Assembly: GCA_027943335.1 (NCBI GenBank) | Contig: BSBK01003250.1 | Location: 1-64,000 of the forward strand | DNA from: Chamaecyparis obtusa | Taxonomy: Eukaryota > Streptophyta > Pinopsida > Cupressales > Cupressaceae | DNA length: 64,000 nucleotides | Direction of reading: 5' to 3' | Shown here: positions 25,255 through 37,774 of the stretch, in pieces | How the letters are laid out: every line of letters starts with the position of its first letter | Numbering within the stretch: the stretch's first letter is position 1 | Program-made: the position numbers and the translations under genes | Notes under the pieces: model-generated | What the model saw: the letters and a program-made list of their open reading frames with translations, nothing else | What the model was told of the DNA's origin: nothing | Database searches by the model: none

Positions 25255-26174
25255 AAGTGAAACTTAGGGAGAAATAAAAACCTCTAAGCATAAAATGCAA
25301 GAATGAATGGGTCCTCGCAACACAACCTAATTAGGTACTCGTGTACAAACCAATGCAATAACTCATAAATAGAGAAAAGGAGAAAATTTTAGTTGGAGAA
25401 AACTCTTTTTCGAAAGGGAGAAAACTCTTTTTCGAAAGAGAGAAAATACAATAAATGCACTAGTGAAAGAAGGAAAGGAGGACTTAATATGATCCCCCAA
25501 GGACTGCTTTTGTTACAATAGTACAATGAATATCCCCCCATAGGAGAGAGAAAATGAGGATAGGAATTCCCCCAAATGAAAAGTAGCTCCAGTGCCAATG
25601 ATGAACACCTAGAGATAGAACATGATCCACTACCTGCAAACAAAATTTCTCCCCTTACAAAGAAATATATCCATTGGAGATAGGAGAAGCCACTCCCATA
25701 AACTAGAAGAAATAGGAATCCAAATTCAAACTGTGTGCCTTTGGAAATTGCTCAAATGTCCACATGTTTGAATCAAAAGATGCCAAATCAACTGTGCAAA
25801 TCCAAACAACTGTGAAGATACTTGATGAACATACTCTGGAGCCACTGAAGATGGGATGACAAGAATGCTCAAACTATCATCAAAGAGGAAGTGAAGACCC
25901 TCAAATGTGTCCCCAACATTTGTAATGCGTCACTCAACAAATAACCTTGCAATACTTGGGAAGAAGTCATCCCATAAAGCTGAAACTAGAAGGGAACTAT
26001 CAACTTGTTGAACTGAATCAATGGGGGCCATGCCTGAGCCAATGCTAAGGTCATCGAGAACAATAGGAGATGAAGATGGATATGGTGTCTCAATGTGAGG
26101 AGTTTGAATTGAGAGACAAGTCTTTGATCCATCGGAGCATGTAAGACCTACAATCATCTTAAGCATCTTAGGAG
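25255..26174 (-). other. Copia-A internal region, low-coordinate part
   Basis: It is continuous with 36653-37769 once the Gypsy-A insertion is removed. A short minus-strand frame at 25930-26166 shows no domain I recognise. The rest is non-coding. Confidence 0.5.
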
Positions 26175-27089
26175 TGTATACACCTAAAAATGGTCATCTA
26201 GACTATTAGCCCCTTTTGCTAAATCAGCAATTGCTTATTCTTGATCAAATCCTAGCTCTATCATTTATTCGATTATTTTCTATGGGCTAACCATCTTATC
26301 CTAAGTCTTTATTTATTAAAAAGAATATTCCCTCCCCTTTTAATAAATAAAAAGCCCCCACTTTTCCTCTTATCCTAAGTTGCACAAATAAAACATTATT
26401 CTTATTTTATAAAAAAGGGAAAAACACTTTTTGTCTCATATGGACACAAAAGTCAACTCCTATTTTCTCATTGGAAGATATTTGTGCACATGGATTGCTC
26501 CTCTTTTAAGCTCCGCTGTTGATTAAATCTTTTGCCTCTTAATCTCCATGGTCCATTCCTCCTCATTTCCTTTAAAAGGAGAGCTCTCTTCTTCATTCTA
26601 GAGCCCCAACTTTTTATGCTAACTTTATGCTACAGGATTTCTAGGTCACTTTGGAGCTTTTGAAGATTTGGAGCATTCTTAGCATCTACATCTCATTCTT
26701 GCATTCTTAGCTTAGCTTCATATTTATGCTTTTTTAGATTAGCTTCATTTCTATGCTCTAGATTAGCTCACATAGATTAATTAGCTTGCGTTGTAACACT
26801 TGCATCTTTCATTTTCATAGCTTAGCTTGCATTTCCATTCTAGCATAGCATTGCATTGCATTTTCATTCTTGATTCTTGAGGATATTGGCATTCTTGCGC
26901 TTGTCTTCATTGAATCTCCCAATGCATGGTTTACTAGCAAGGTTATAGGCTAAATAGCTCTAGCTGAGAGCATTTTTAAAAACCCTTGCACTCTATGCCT
27001 AGAGAGCTATGGATCGATTTGTGAGGGCTCATTCTTGAGTTTCCTTGCATGTAATGATCCATAGAAGTGTGACACATTTATAGCACACA
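26175..27089 (+). repeat. Gypsy-A 5' LTR (915 bp)
   Basis: TGTATACACC to AGCACACA. It matches 35714-36647 almost base for base and lacks the 19-bp tandem duplication of the other LTR. Confidence 0.95.
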
Positions 27090-27093
27090 TTTT

Positions 27094-27110
27094 TGGCGCC
27101 CACCGTGGGG
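27094..27110 (+). promoter_or_regulatory. Gypsy-A primer binding site
   Basis: TGGCGCCCACCGTGGGG begins five bases after the LTR end. This PBS form is common among plant Gypsy elements. Confidence 0.85.
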
Positions 27111-29473
27111 TAGAGTAGATAGGCTTTGCTCTTTAGTTTTTTGCATTTTTGTCTTTTTTCGGATTATTTTTCGGAAATTTTGCAGGTTCTGGTTCTCTGT
27201 CTCAGAGTATCGCGTGATACTTCTCAGGTATATCGTGCGATATACCTTATTATACGTGTGTGACACTTCGTGCCAGAGAAGAATCGCACAGCAGTATTGA
27301 GGTATATCGCCTGGTGTCATGCGAAGTATCGCCCGCCTATTGTGCAGTATATCACCCGGACTGAGGTATATCGCCTGGCTATAGGAAACTGTGTCGCGCG
27401 ATACTGGTGAAGTCTGAGGTATATCGCCTGAACCTGACAGAGAGCTATTTTTGGGCTATTTTATCTATCTTGCAAGTTTCAGGTTCTCTGCTATCTTTTT
27501 GAAATTTTTTGAAATTTCCAGCGTTTTCAAATTTGTGCCACTCTGGAAAACGGGTGCCCATTTTTTTTGAAATTTGCAAATGGTATCAAAAGTTTAAGTG
27601 TGATATATCGTTGGAAAGGTTTTTCCAAGCCTAATCCAACCATGATGGTTTCATTTTCAGATTTTATCATTTGATTAGTTATTTTTGCAGATTATTTGAT
27701 TTTTCATGTACTAATCATTGTTAGATTTTGGATTTTGATTCTTCTAACTTTTGTTGGTCTAACAAGTTGTGGTTGTAGGTGCTTCTTGCTTGAAATTTGC
27801 TAAAATCGCATGTCAAAGAGGGCTACTAATGGTTTTTGCAGGGCTGCCCTAAGCATAAAAACCAAATCAAGTGCTTGTTTAATTGCTTTCTTTATTAAGT
27901 GCGGCATATACTAGTTGTTTCCTTTCATAGGCACTTAATACCTTGTTGTAGAAATTTTGAGGTGGTAGGAGAGTATGCTCTTCACCCTTGTGGTGAAACA
28001 GAAATCTTGACCCATCTTGGGATTTTGAAAGCAAGGGGGTAATTGAATCTTTGCTTGGTGTGTTTGGGAGAGATTCTTGAGATAGGGGAGTATGCTCTTC
28101 ACCCTCGTGGTGAACCAAAAACCTTGAATCTCAAGAGTTAATCCACTTTTTGTTTAGATTTAGAATCTTTTAGCGGGCCTGCTCTTGAGCAATCAAGAGG
28201 AATGACCCAAGTGGGGACAAGCTTTTTGCTGGCTCTTCCAACCCACTATAATCTCAAGGCTATCGAGGACACAAAACCTTGGTAGACATAGTACTTATCT
28301 TCGCTTGATGTGAGTAACTTGTGGGATTGTGACCATGAGGAAAGCATTAAGCAAGAATGCTTAAGGTACTCTTGAGGCCGCGAGGTCTTAGTCCTTTATG
28401 AGGAGCAAGAGGGGTGCTATGAACGGAAGCCCTTACTACGAACTTTTAGATAGAGGCCACCTTATTTTAGCCGCTTAGCTTCTTGGTGCAAGGATTGATC
28501 CAAGTGGACTTACCCGGATCACCCCAAGACACTCACCATATGTGTTCCTTTGGTTGTGTTTTTGACACTTCCATGACAATGCCAATATCTCTTGTGGGCA
28601 ACCACTTGGTGTGAGGCAAGGGAGCATCAAGTTGTGGGCCACGTTGCTAAGTAATGAGCCTTGTCCTTCTAGGTAGTAATTGCTTGAATTGTCTTCGATT
28701 GTGCTATACCAGTGTAAACGTTCTCAACATTCAAACAAAATGGTAGCACTCATAGAATTTTTCTATTTTGATATCACAAGTGCTTGTCTTGGCAAGGTTG
28801 TTTTTGCCCTTGTTTCAAGTGTTCTATGACATGTTTGATCACCTATTGTTTGCAAACTTGTCTTTTACTTGCTGTTATTGTCTGTCAAACTGAGAAATTG
28901 CGCTATCCAATCTTTGAAATCGATCAAAATGCTTTAAAACTAAGATTTTTTATGTTCACTAGTCAAAGAGTCGTACGAACCTGGAACAGTGTTGCACCCT
29001 GTTCTGAGAAATATTGCGCGACAGTTTGTCCCTGCACAATTGTCACCTCGCTTGCCTGGAAAGTGTTGCCCATAACCTTTTTGCTGTCTTGTTGCTGTTA
29101 CAATCCGGAGCTGCTAAACTTGCATTTTAACTTGTCATAGAGTGTCTTTTTCTGTTCTTACGTGAAGCTGGTTTGTTATCTGCATGCTTAGATTTGTTAT
29201 AGACTGACACAAATGAGCTAAAACTATTGGATTTGAGCTTAACGAATGCTACTCTTGATCACTTGTCACATCACGATTACCTCTCTAGCTACTTGCTTAC
29301 TGAGCTTCTTGCTCGCTGCTCGGCTTTAGTTAATTGATTGCTGTAAGTGCTTGAGCACTTTTGACAAGCCATCTCTCTATTGTTCTACTTTGACAAGTGA
29401 TCTTTATTAGCTTTGCTTATCTCAAATCTGAGAAACTTTGTCTCATTCTATTAGTCAACCAACATCTCTTTTC
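27111..29473 (+). other. Gypsy-A untranslated leader
   Basis: 2.4 kb without a gene. At 27207-27430 lies a cluster of TATATCGC-type motifs, including the exact 16-mer TGAGGTATATCGCCTG at 27298, 27362 and 27415 and the palindrome-like 27227-27246. A direct repeat beginning GAGTATGCTCTTCACCCT occurs at 27971 and 28088. Long leaders are usual in Tat/Ogre elements. Confidence 0.7.
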
Positions 29474-32400
29474 ATGCCGGTTACAACTCGGTCTTGATTT
29501 GAGCAGGAGAGTCATCCTCCGTTCAATTATACACAGTTACCTTCTCCAACTAGACGCTCACGAGCGCCCATTAGCAACAACAGTTCTAGTTCTAACCAAT
29601 CTGAGGATTCTAAGGCTACCCCGTGGTACAAAGGAGGTTTCCTCTTTTCCGCATTCAAGACCCCCAAAAACACAGACAGTGTCTCACTCACTTTGACTGA
29701 ACAAGAAAAATTTCAACGCTTGCAAGAACATTTTGACCATAAAGATAACCAAGCGCGCTTAGACAAAGAACATAATCAACAAAGGATGGATGCTGCTAGA
29801 CGTATGACTTATAGAGGAATGTCTTATGAGCAACCCGAGACTAGTAACTCTGAGCATAGACCTCTTTTTAATGGCAACAATGGCAACAACACGCCACCAA
29901 GATCTCCTCCAAGACCTACTTTTGGTATGCCGTCTTCACCTCCTAGACCTCCTCCCTCTCAACATGAGGCAGAGGCTGATGATGAGATTTCTAGTGAGGA
30001 GCTTATGAGATTTGAACAAGATGTGGTCTCCCAACGAATGATGCATAAGCTTTTAGAGCGTAATGGCGATCAATATTTTCAATATATGACTTCTAGAGGA
30101 TACAAGCTTCCTCTCGGCTATGATGTCAGACAAATTGTCCAACAAAGAGTACCAACTGAATTGGAAGTCCTTCAGGAAGAACCGCGTCGGACAAATCAAC
30201 GCCTTACCCAAATGGCATTAGAAAGAGAGCCTCCAAAGGTCTCTTTTGTAGAATCAATTTGTGCTCTTCCTTTTGATAAAAGTCTATACATGGCCCCATT
30301 TCCTAGGGATATTAAGGTTCCCAAATATGACAAGTATGATGGAAATGGTGACCCCCATGACCATGTGCATCACTTTTACGCTCTTAGCATGGACTTTTTT
30401 CATGAAGACACATTTCTTCTATGACTGTTCCCTCGAAGCTTAAGAGGCCAAGCTTTAGAATGGTTTGCAAAATTGACACCACCTCTTAAGGTTTTTGATG
30501 AGTTGGCTCAACGATTTACCCAGCATTATTCTTACAACATCCAACAACCTGTCACCATGATAGATCTCAGTAATCTAAGACAACATCAAGGTGAGCCATT
30601 TTCAACTTACTTACAATGTTGGAGGTCATTGTATTCTAGATATCCTCGTTCGCTACTTGAAAGAGAAAAGATTGACATTTTCGTCAACACACTTGTGCCT
30701 GAGCTATTTTATGATCTAAGGAAGCAACTGTTCTCCTCTTTCAATGACATGGTTGAAAGTGCATATCGAATTGAGGATGTAGCTATAAGAAAAGGGGATA
30801 TTGTTATTAATAAAGATGCTAAAGGCAATGGCAAAGACAAGACCAAACCTTGGAATAAAAACAAGTATGTTGTTAATGATGGGGTTGTTGATGCTCCTAA
30901 AGTTAAAGAGCCCGCTTTCAATCTCGCCAATGCTATCTATGCAGCAAAACAACAAGAAGCTGCCAACGCTCACGGTGCTCCTAAACCTCAATTTGCAGAT
31001 AAGCCTAAGAAGTCATTTCGAAAGCGAATCTATACCAAGTTGGCAGAACCTTATGATGTGATCCTTAAGACTTTGATTGACAATGGATATCTTACACTTC
31101 CTGATAAACCTGGTAACTGGGATTTGCTAAATAAGCCTGATTGGTGGTGAGACGATTCTTATTGTCATTATCACAGAAACAAGGGACATCCGACAAACAA
31201 TTGTTTTAAGCTTAAGGATGATATTCAGGATCTTATTGAGAATGGCACAATCTCCACTGATGGCTTAACTAAAAATTCTGATCACACAGCTTTCAAGGAT
31301 CCTCTACCTAAGCATGACAAGGGGGAAACCTCTCAAAAGAAGAATTATGATGCAAAGATCAATTATACATATCCTTCTAATGCGCCTGTGATTAACATGG
31401 TAGAGCCCGTTGAGAGCGTTCTAATGATGAGGTCTCAAGATGATAATAAAGCCATTCATGGTACACCAAAGTTGGTCTTGCAAACACGTGATAGTTCATC
31501 TTCCCAAAGTGAGACACTGAATGCTGTTACTAGGGGGCAAGCCAAGATTGTCCTTAAAACTGCGCAAGATCCCAAGCACGCTTTGCCTTCCAAACAAGTG
31601 GCTCCTTCAGCCACCCCTAGCTATGATCTTGTCCAACATTTGCAAAAGACACCAGCACAGATCTCTATCCTTGAGTTGCTTCGATTATCCCCTTCGCATA
31701 GAGAGATTCTTGATGAGGCTCTACGTACAACACGTGTTCCCAATGACATTGATCTAGATCAATTTCAGGCTATGGTCAACCACATCTCATCTCCGCTATC
31801 TCTCTCCTTTTCTATAGAAGATGACATATCCATTGCTCACCCACATAATCTAGCTTTACACATTGAAGTTCTGGTTTACCATACCCGAGTCCGCCGAGTC
31901 CTGATAGACAATGGTGCAGGGTTAAATATTGTTTCTTTCAATGTCATACAACAGTTGGGTTTGTCAGATTTTGCTGTGGATTCTAAGAAGAAGATTACTA
32001 TAAAAGCTTATGATGAAGTGGAAAGATCTTCCAAAGGTCTTGTCACGCTGCCTGTCCGAGTGGGCCCTGTCACGAAAGATATTAGCTTCCAAGTATTGGA
32101 CATCCCACTCTCATATAACATTCTTTTGGGTCATCCTTGGATCCATGACATGCAGGCTATTCCTTCTACTTATCATCAGTGTGTCAAATTTCCATACAAT
32201 GGCACTGAAGTTGTGATTCTTGGGGACCATACTATTGCTATTAATGCTCTTGCTGCTGCTGAAAAATTTGTTCCTCACAATGAACCTTCTATTGATCCTA
32301 GTACGTCTCTAGTTGTTGCTGAGAAATCACTCAAGATGACGAGCCTTGGTATGGGTGAATATAAACTGGATTCTTTTGCTTCTATACCTGTTTCTCCTAG

Positions 32401-33490
32401 GTCATATGGGAAACCTTCTGATCCGATGAAGCCTTCCACTTCTGCTATGACAATCTTTGATACTTTTGTTCCTTCATCCATTTCTTTAGAGGCAAAAAAC
32501 GAAGAACAAGCTGTTCAAGAGTGGATCTATAGAGAGGATTCTAGAAATACTCCCATGCTCAGTAACTCAGACACAGATACAGATGAGTCACCACTGCACA
32601 CTATGGATGACATGGGAGATGATCTTCCTTCTACTTCATTTCTTTGGGGAGAAGAATGTAAATCTACTGATACTAATGACATGAACATCTCTACTTCTCG
32701 GCATCTTAAGCCTCTTCCAGAAGGTTCTTCCATGACATATATGGATGTTGATGTAGTTCATACCTCTTGTAACCATCCCGACGTAGTTGATGAGTCTTGT
32801 GTAGGGTCTGATGGGTTTGTTCCCCGTATTGCCTTAGTTGACTACGTTGGTCCTTCTATGACGAATCTAGATCTAGCTACTTTTGGAGCTTACCCTATAG
32901 GCTCCACCTCTCTTGTCACCAGAGATGACACCCCTCAAATCAATGCTATTGAACCAGTCACCTCATTTCATCTCGCATCAACACCTGTTACTTCTTCCAC
33001 CAACGAACTAGCCACGAAAAATATTGAATCAGCAATCAAACATCACAGTCATCAAGTCAAAAGAAATGAGCAATGGTCGGATGGCGAAAACCACATTGTG
33101 GTGGTATCCGAACCTAAGAAAAGTAAAAATAAAAATCTGCTCAAAAATACTGATTATCAAATAAAAGATGACCAGCTGATTCTCTACAAAAAAATGGTGC
33201 ACTACTTCAAGCATGATCTCATATCTGTTACACTTCAGCCCATTCCTAGAGCTAAGAACAAAGTTGGTAATGCCTTGGTTACTTCAACATCCATCTTACA
33301 AATGAAAAAGCATAAATTTCGCTTCAAGTTCCCAGTGGATGAATTACGCTATCCTGCTCACAAATCTTGCAATCCTACCATCTTTTCATATCTTCCACCC
33401 ATATTCCTCCTGAAAATCCACCACGCCATACTTTCCACCATCCCTTACACTTTGCCTTTGTCTCTGGTGACTTGTGTAAGAAGGGTCTAG
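29474..33490 (+). pseudogene. Gypsy-A gag-protease frame fused to RNase H tail, three in-frame TGA stops
   Basis: One frame runs from the ATG at 29474 (MPVTTRS) to 33490 without a shift. It is broken only by TGA at 29495, 30422 and 31148. Gag is shown by PKYDKYDGNGDPHDHVHHF near 30315 and LEWFAKLTPP near 30455. A zinc knuckle CHYHRNKGHPTNNC lies at 31163-31204. The protease has VLIDNGAGLN near 31898, the DNGA form of the DSGA active site, and ILLGHPWIH near 32131. After a Ser/Thr/Asp-rich linker the frame enters QPIPRAKNKVGNAL near 33240, the tail of a Ty3-type RNase H. The RT palm and most of RNase H are missing, with the frame kept across the gap. Gag would form the particle and protease would mature it. 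Confidence 0.88.
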
Positions 33491-33621
33491 ATGGAACTCT
33501 CCTTAAGTGTCTAGAAATAGAGGAGTCAGAAAAAGTGCTAGCTGAAATCCACGATGGCATATGTGGATCACATTTTAACGATCCTTCGCTAGCTCAGACA
33601 TTGCTTAGGGCTGGTTATTAA
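33367..33621 (+). pseudogene. Gypsy-A integrase N-terminal zinc-domain fragment
   Basis: In the +1 frame relative to gag-protease, the sequence reads GDLCKKGLDGTLLKC, then VLAEIHDGICGSHFND and LAQTLLRAGY, then stops. This is the start of the H2C2 region of Ty3-type integrase, after which the catalytic core is absent. A frameshift near 33460 separates it from the upstream frame. Confidence 0.75.
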
Positions 33622-35698
33622 TTGTCGAACTGGTTGAGACCTCCTATCATCACAGTTGCAGCATTTGGGCCTGGGGCCTATCAGTTCTCTACATCAGAGG
33701 AAGCAGATTCTTGATGCCTGTTCTTGTCTGGGGCATTCTTTGTACATACTTTATTGATCTTGAAAAAATTCCAAAAAAATTCATATATGATGCTGAAAAA
33801 ATCCTAAAAATCCTAAAAAGTACTGAAAAAAAGAGCATCCTAGTGAAAACCTAGCAATAGGTGCTTTGATGTCTCACCCAAAAGAAATCAAAAAATTCAA
33901 AAAATCAAAAAAATTGAAAAAGTGCTTTGGTGAAAACCTGGAAACAGGCACCTTGGTAGCAAAAATACAAAAAAATTATAAAAAGTCCTGAAAAAATTGC
34001 AATAAATCTATCAAGTGGTGAAAACCTGGAAACAAGCGCTGCTTGAGACCCTCTGCACCTATGTCTATCAGTCTTGCGTGGCGCTCCTTTGCTCCACTTC
34101 TCGCTTTGCCTCTCCTAGCCTGGAATTGATTCTTGTCTTAGTCTAGGGGGCATACGTTGTTTTGAGCTTATCTTGGGTCTCTTTGTGCATCTAGGTTTCT
34201 GGGGCAACTTGGTTCTAACGGTGTTTTTTAACACCACCCCAACTGTGTTTTTCAACACTACCTTCGTGTCGAGTGTTTCTCAACACTTATCAGATATCCT
34301 ACCTGCAGTCTAGATGATGCAATATTTCTCACTAGCAGATGCGATACTCAAAGTTTGACTCTATGACCTACACACACGCACTTAAACACTTGACTCACTG
34401 AGACTTGCTTGGCTTTATTTCTTTGTGTGCTGTCTATAATGATTTTTTTGCTGAGTGTTCTCCCCCTATGATCGTTTTTGATGATGCATAGGTAGAAGAT
34501 TGAGGGAATGAGAACATGTTTTATTGCTTTTTCTGCTTATGGGTATATTTTGTTGGTCCTAACTGTCATGAGCATTTATGTTGGTCTTACTTGACACTAT
34601 GGACCTACAAGGTATTATCCTTGACTGTTTCGCAAGTGCATGCTTATAGTCATCTTGACTTTCTTGTGTCTCGATGCGAGCATAATCTTGCTATATCAAA
34701 CTTAGGTGATCTCACTGCACTAGTCATCTTGACCTGCATGTCTTTGATGCCTAGGTGGGATTTCCACATTTCTATCTGATATAGATCATATTCAGATCCA
34801 CATAGTTATGCTAGTGTGTATTGTATGATCTTGCGACGCTACCAATAACGCTCGATGATGAATATTAGATGTCTATTGGCATTGTGACCTTGCAAGTAAA
34901 CCACTTTTCATGTAGCTTGCATTGTTAGGTTCATGTTAGTTTAGTTTTGCATTTTGCATATGGAGAGAGCTCTCCTTTCATCTTTCATGGACTTGTTAAT
35001 CAACTGCGTTCACCTATCGCTTCTTCCCGATCATGTCTTTCACTTCTGGTCTTTCATATCCCATCATTTTTTTGTTCACTTCGGGATCTAAACCGAAATC
35101 CGAGTTCACCTTGATCATCCAAATCACCTTTTCCCCCTCTTTCGCGGAGTTGGCTGACCTTTTGAGGCCTGATCCTTCGATCTTCACTGGGGCATTCTTC
35201 ACCTCTTCATCTCCATCTCTTTCAAACTTCCTGTCTTTCATTCACTTTCAAATCCCAAGTTCAAATCCCCCTCCGTGGTGTTTACGGGTTGAGGGACCGA
35301 TAGGTTCATGCCCCGTGTCCCATGTGTGGGGCATATCTTTGTTGCTTGATGGTTATTCTATTCTCTTTCCTCGAATATGATTTCTAGTGATTTGATCATG
35401 TCTCTCTTGCTTCTGCTTTCCCTCTACCTGATTTCACTTTCGATCCCGAGGGGGCATACACATCATATCTTATTGGCTATCTCTTTCCTAAGTGTTCAGT
35501 ACTGTCGCTACTAGGCTGACCATGGAGGATTTGTTATTTTTTTGCACTTCATTTTTTGGAGTCAGAACGCTATTGCTTGCCTTCTTGGCTATCTCTTGCT
35601 TTCTTGGCTGATCTGAGTTGCTTTGTGATCCCAAATCGATCTCACATTTCAACTTCATTCTTTGACTGCATGTGTTCTCAGATCGATCACACATTAGT
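33622..35698 (+). other. Gypsy-A 3' non-coding region
   Basis: It contains three imperfect units of about 87 bp, each with GTGAAAACCT, starting at 33843, 33930 and 34018 and separated by A-rich runs. Three short palindromes of the form GTGTTTTTCAACAC lie at 34215-34300. An ORF of 115 codons at 35033-35380 has no domain I recognise. Confidence 0.6.
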
Positions 35699-35713
35699 CA
35701 AAGAGGGGCAAAT
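35699..35713 (+). promoter_or_regulatory. Gypsy-A polypurine tract
   Basis: CAAAGAGGGGCAAA directly precedes the 3' LTR. Confidence 0.85.
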
Positions 35714-36647
35714 GTATACACCTAAAAATGGTCATCTAGACTATTAGCCCCTTTTGCTAAATCAGCAATTGCTTATTCTTGATCAAATCCTAGCTCTATC
35801 ATTTATTCGATTATTTTCTATGGGCTAACCATCTTATCCTAAGTCTTTATTTATTAAAAGGAATGTTCCCTCCCCTTTTAATAAATAAAAAACCCCCACT
35901 TTTCCTCTTATCCTAAGTTGCACAAATAAAGCATTATTCTTATTTTATAAAAAAGTGAAAAGCACTTTTTGTCTCATATGGACACAAAAGTCAACTCCTA
36001 TTTTCTCATTAGAGGATATTTGTGCACATGGATTGCTCCTCTTTTAAGCTCCGCCGTTGATTAAATCTTTTGCCTCTTAATCTCCATGGTCCATTCCTCC
36101 TCATTTTCTTTAAAAGGAGAGCTCTCTTCTTCATTCTAGAGCCCCAACTTTTTATGCTAACTTTATGCTGCAGGATTTCTAGGTCACTTTGGAGCTTTTG
36201 AAGATTTGGAGCATTCTTAGCATCTACATCTCATTCTTGCATTCTATATCTCATTCTTGCATTCTTAGCTTAGCTTTATATTTATGCTTTCTTAGATTAG
36301 CTTCATTTCTATGCTCTAGATTAGCTCACATAGATTAATTAGCTTGGGTTGTAACACTTGCATCTTTCATTTTCATAGCTTAGCTTGCATTTCCATTCTA
36401 GCATAGCATTGCATTGCATTTTCATTCTTGATTCTTGAGGATATTGGCATTCTTGCCCTTGTCTTCATTGAATCTCCCATTGCATGGTTTACTAGCAAGG
36501 TTATAGGCTAAATAGCTCTAGCTGAGAGCATTCTTAAAAACCCTTGCACTCCATGCCTAGGGAGCTATGGATCGATTTGTGAGGGCTCATTCTTGAGTTT
36601 CCTTACATGTAATGATCCATAGAAGTGTGACACATTTATAGCACACA
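35714..36647 (+). repeat. Gypsy-A 3' LTR (934 bp)
   Basis: TGTATACACC to AGCACACA, then the AGGAG target-site copy. It is 19 bp longer than the 5' LTR because of a tandem duplication of ATCTCATTCTTGCATTC at about 36227-36262. Confidence 0.95.
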
Positions 36648-36652
36648 AGGAG

Positions 36653-37774
36653 TACCATGATCATAGGGTATACAGTCTACATGTGCAAGGGGAAATTTGC
36701 TACAAGATCTTCTGGAAATGGAGAGATATGAGGGTCTCCATAGATCACCTAAAGGTGAGTCCAAAGTGTGTGTGGACAATCAATGTCCAATAAAGCACAC
36801 ATAGTGTTGAAATCAACACTAGAACTAGTTACTGTTACAATACGGTCATTAATGATCCTCCAAGCATACTTACCCCAATTTGAGTTTGGTTGAGGGATGA
36901 GTCCATACAATTAAGGCACAAAATCAAGCCACCTGAGATGTGTTAGGATGCCATGTTGCCAAGACTCATAATTGCCCTTTGCCAAGTTGATAATAGGATG
37001 AATAGAAAAACCTATGATACATCCTCAAATGAAATAATCAAAGCCCAAAAACCTTAGTACATATAAAATAAATCAAATGAAATCCTCTCAAACAAACAGA
37101 TACATTCTAGGTGCCAAAATGTCCAAGTAATTGACCAAATAGTGAAAACACAATTTTAAATGAAATGTACTTGGGGCAAAATCTAGAAAATGTGCACGTA
37201 TGAATCTAGCTCTAAATCACCTTTCCAATGTCACAAGAATCACAAAAATTAGGAATACTAGTGAAAAGTTATGAACTTGGAAGCTAAAACTGAAGATCAG
37301 ACTTTGTTTGTGTAGACAAAAAAACAGAGCAGAATCTGATTATGAGAGCAGAAAGTGCTAAGAACTAGCTTTCCAATGATATCTCGTTTGCCAAAATCGG
37401 ATACCACATGCAAGAGTTATACCCAATTTATTGAAACATGTCAAAGAAAACTCAAAAGTGGCCATTGTGCATGTTGATTTCATCATAAAGAATATTCTCT
37501 AGAATATTCCAGTCACAAGGAAATATCAACTCTACTGGAATATGCCCTCTATAGCATGGAATATTCTGTCTCAAAAATACCTTTTCCACAATTGAAAATT
37601 TAAAACATAATGAAAGGTGCATGTGACTAAGCATCAAAAGGAATATTCTCCTAAACGGTCACATCGCACATGTGATGTGGGGGCTCAACAAAAGGTACAT
37701 ATAGTTTTAAGGTACATTGCATGTAGATCAAGAAACTTGAGAAAAAAAATGGCACGGATCCCAAGACAAGAACT
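36653..37774 (-). pseudogene. Copia-A internal region with gag-like remnant
   Basis: On the minus strand at about 36890-36730 a frame reads NWGKYAWRII, then MCALLDIDCPHTLWTHL, a stop, then VIYGD. This resembles the Trp-rich core of Copia gag (UBN2 type), where a Leu-Trp-x-x-Leu helix is followed by a Tyr. It holds at least one stop and is short. No capsid-length protein can be read. The final five bases (37770-37774, GAACT) are the target-site copy for U1. Confidence 0.45.

Larger units (their letters stand above)
26175..36647 (+). mobile_element. Gypsy-A: Tat/Ogre-like LTR element lacking reverse transcriptase
   Basis: It is flanked by the exact 5-bp duplication AGGAG (26170-26174 and 36648-36652). 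LTRs start TGTATACACC and end AGCACACA. The order is LTR, PBS, 2.4-kb leader, gag-protease, RNase H tail, integrase zinc-domain fragment, 2-kb 3' region, polypurine tract, LTR. By eye the LTRs differ at about 20 of 915 aligned positions plus one 19-bp duplication, so it is a fairly recent insertion. Without RT and the integrase core it must have moved using enzymes of relatives. Confidence 0.93.

Noticed and set aside
35014..35380. Overlapping frames on both strands (75 and 115 codons) in the Gypsy-A 3' region
   Set aside because: No recognisable domain, and it lies in a non-coding part of the element; kept only as a note.
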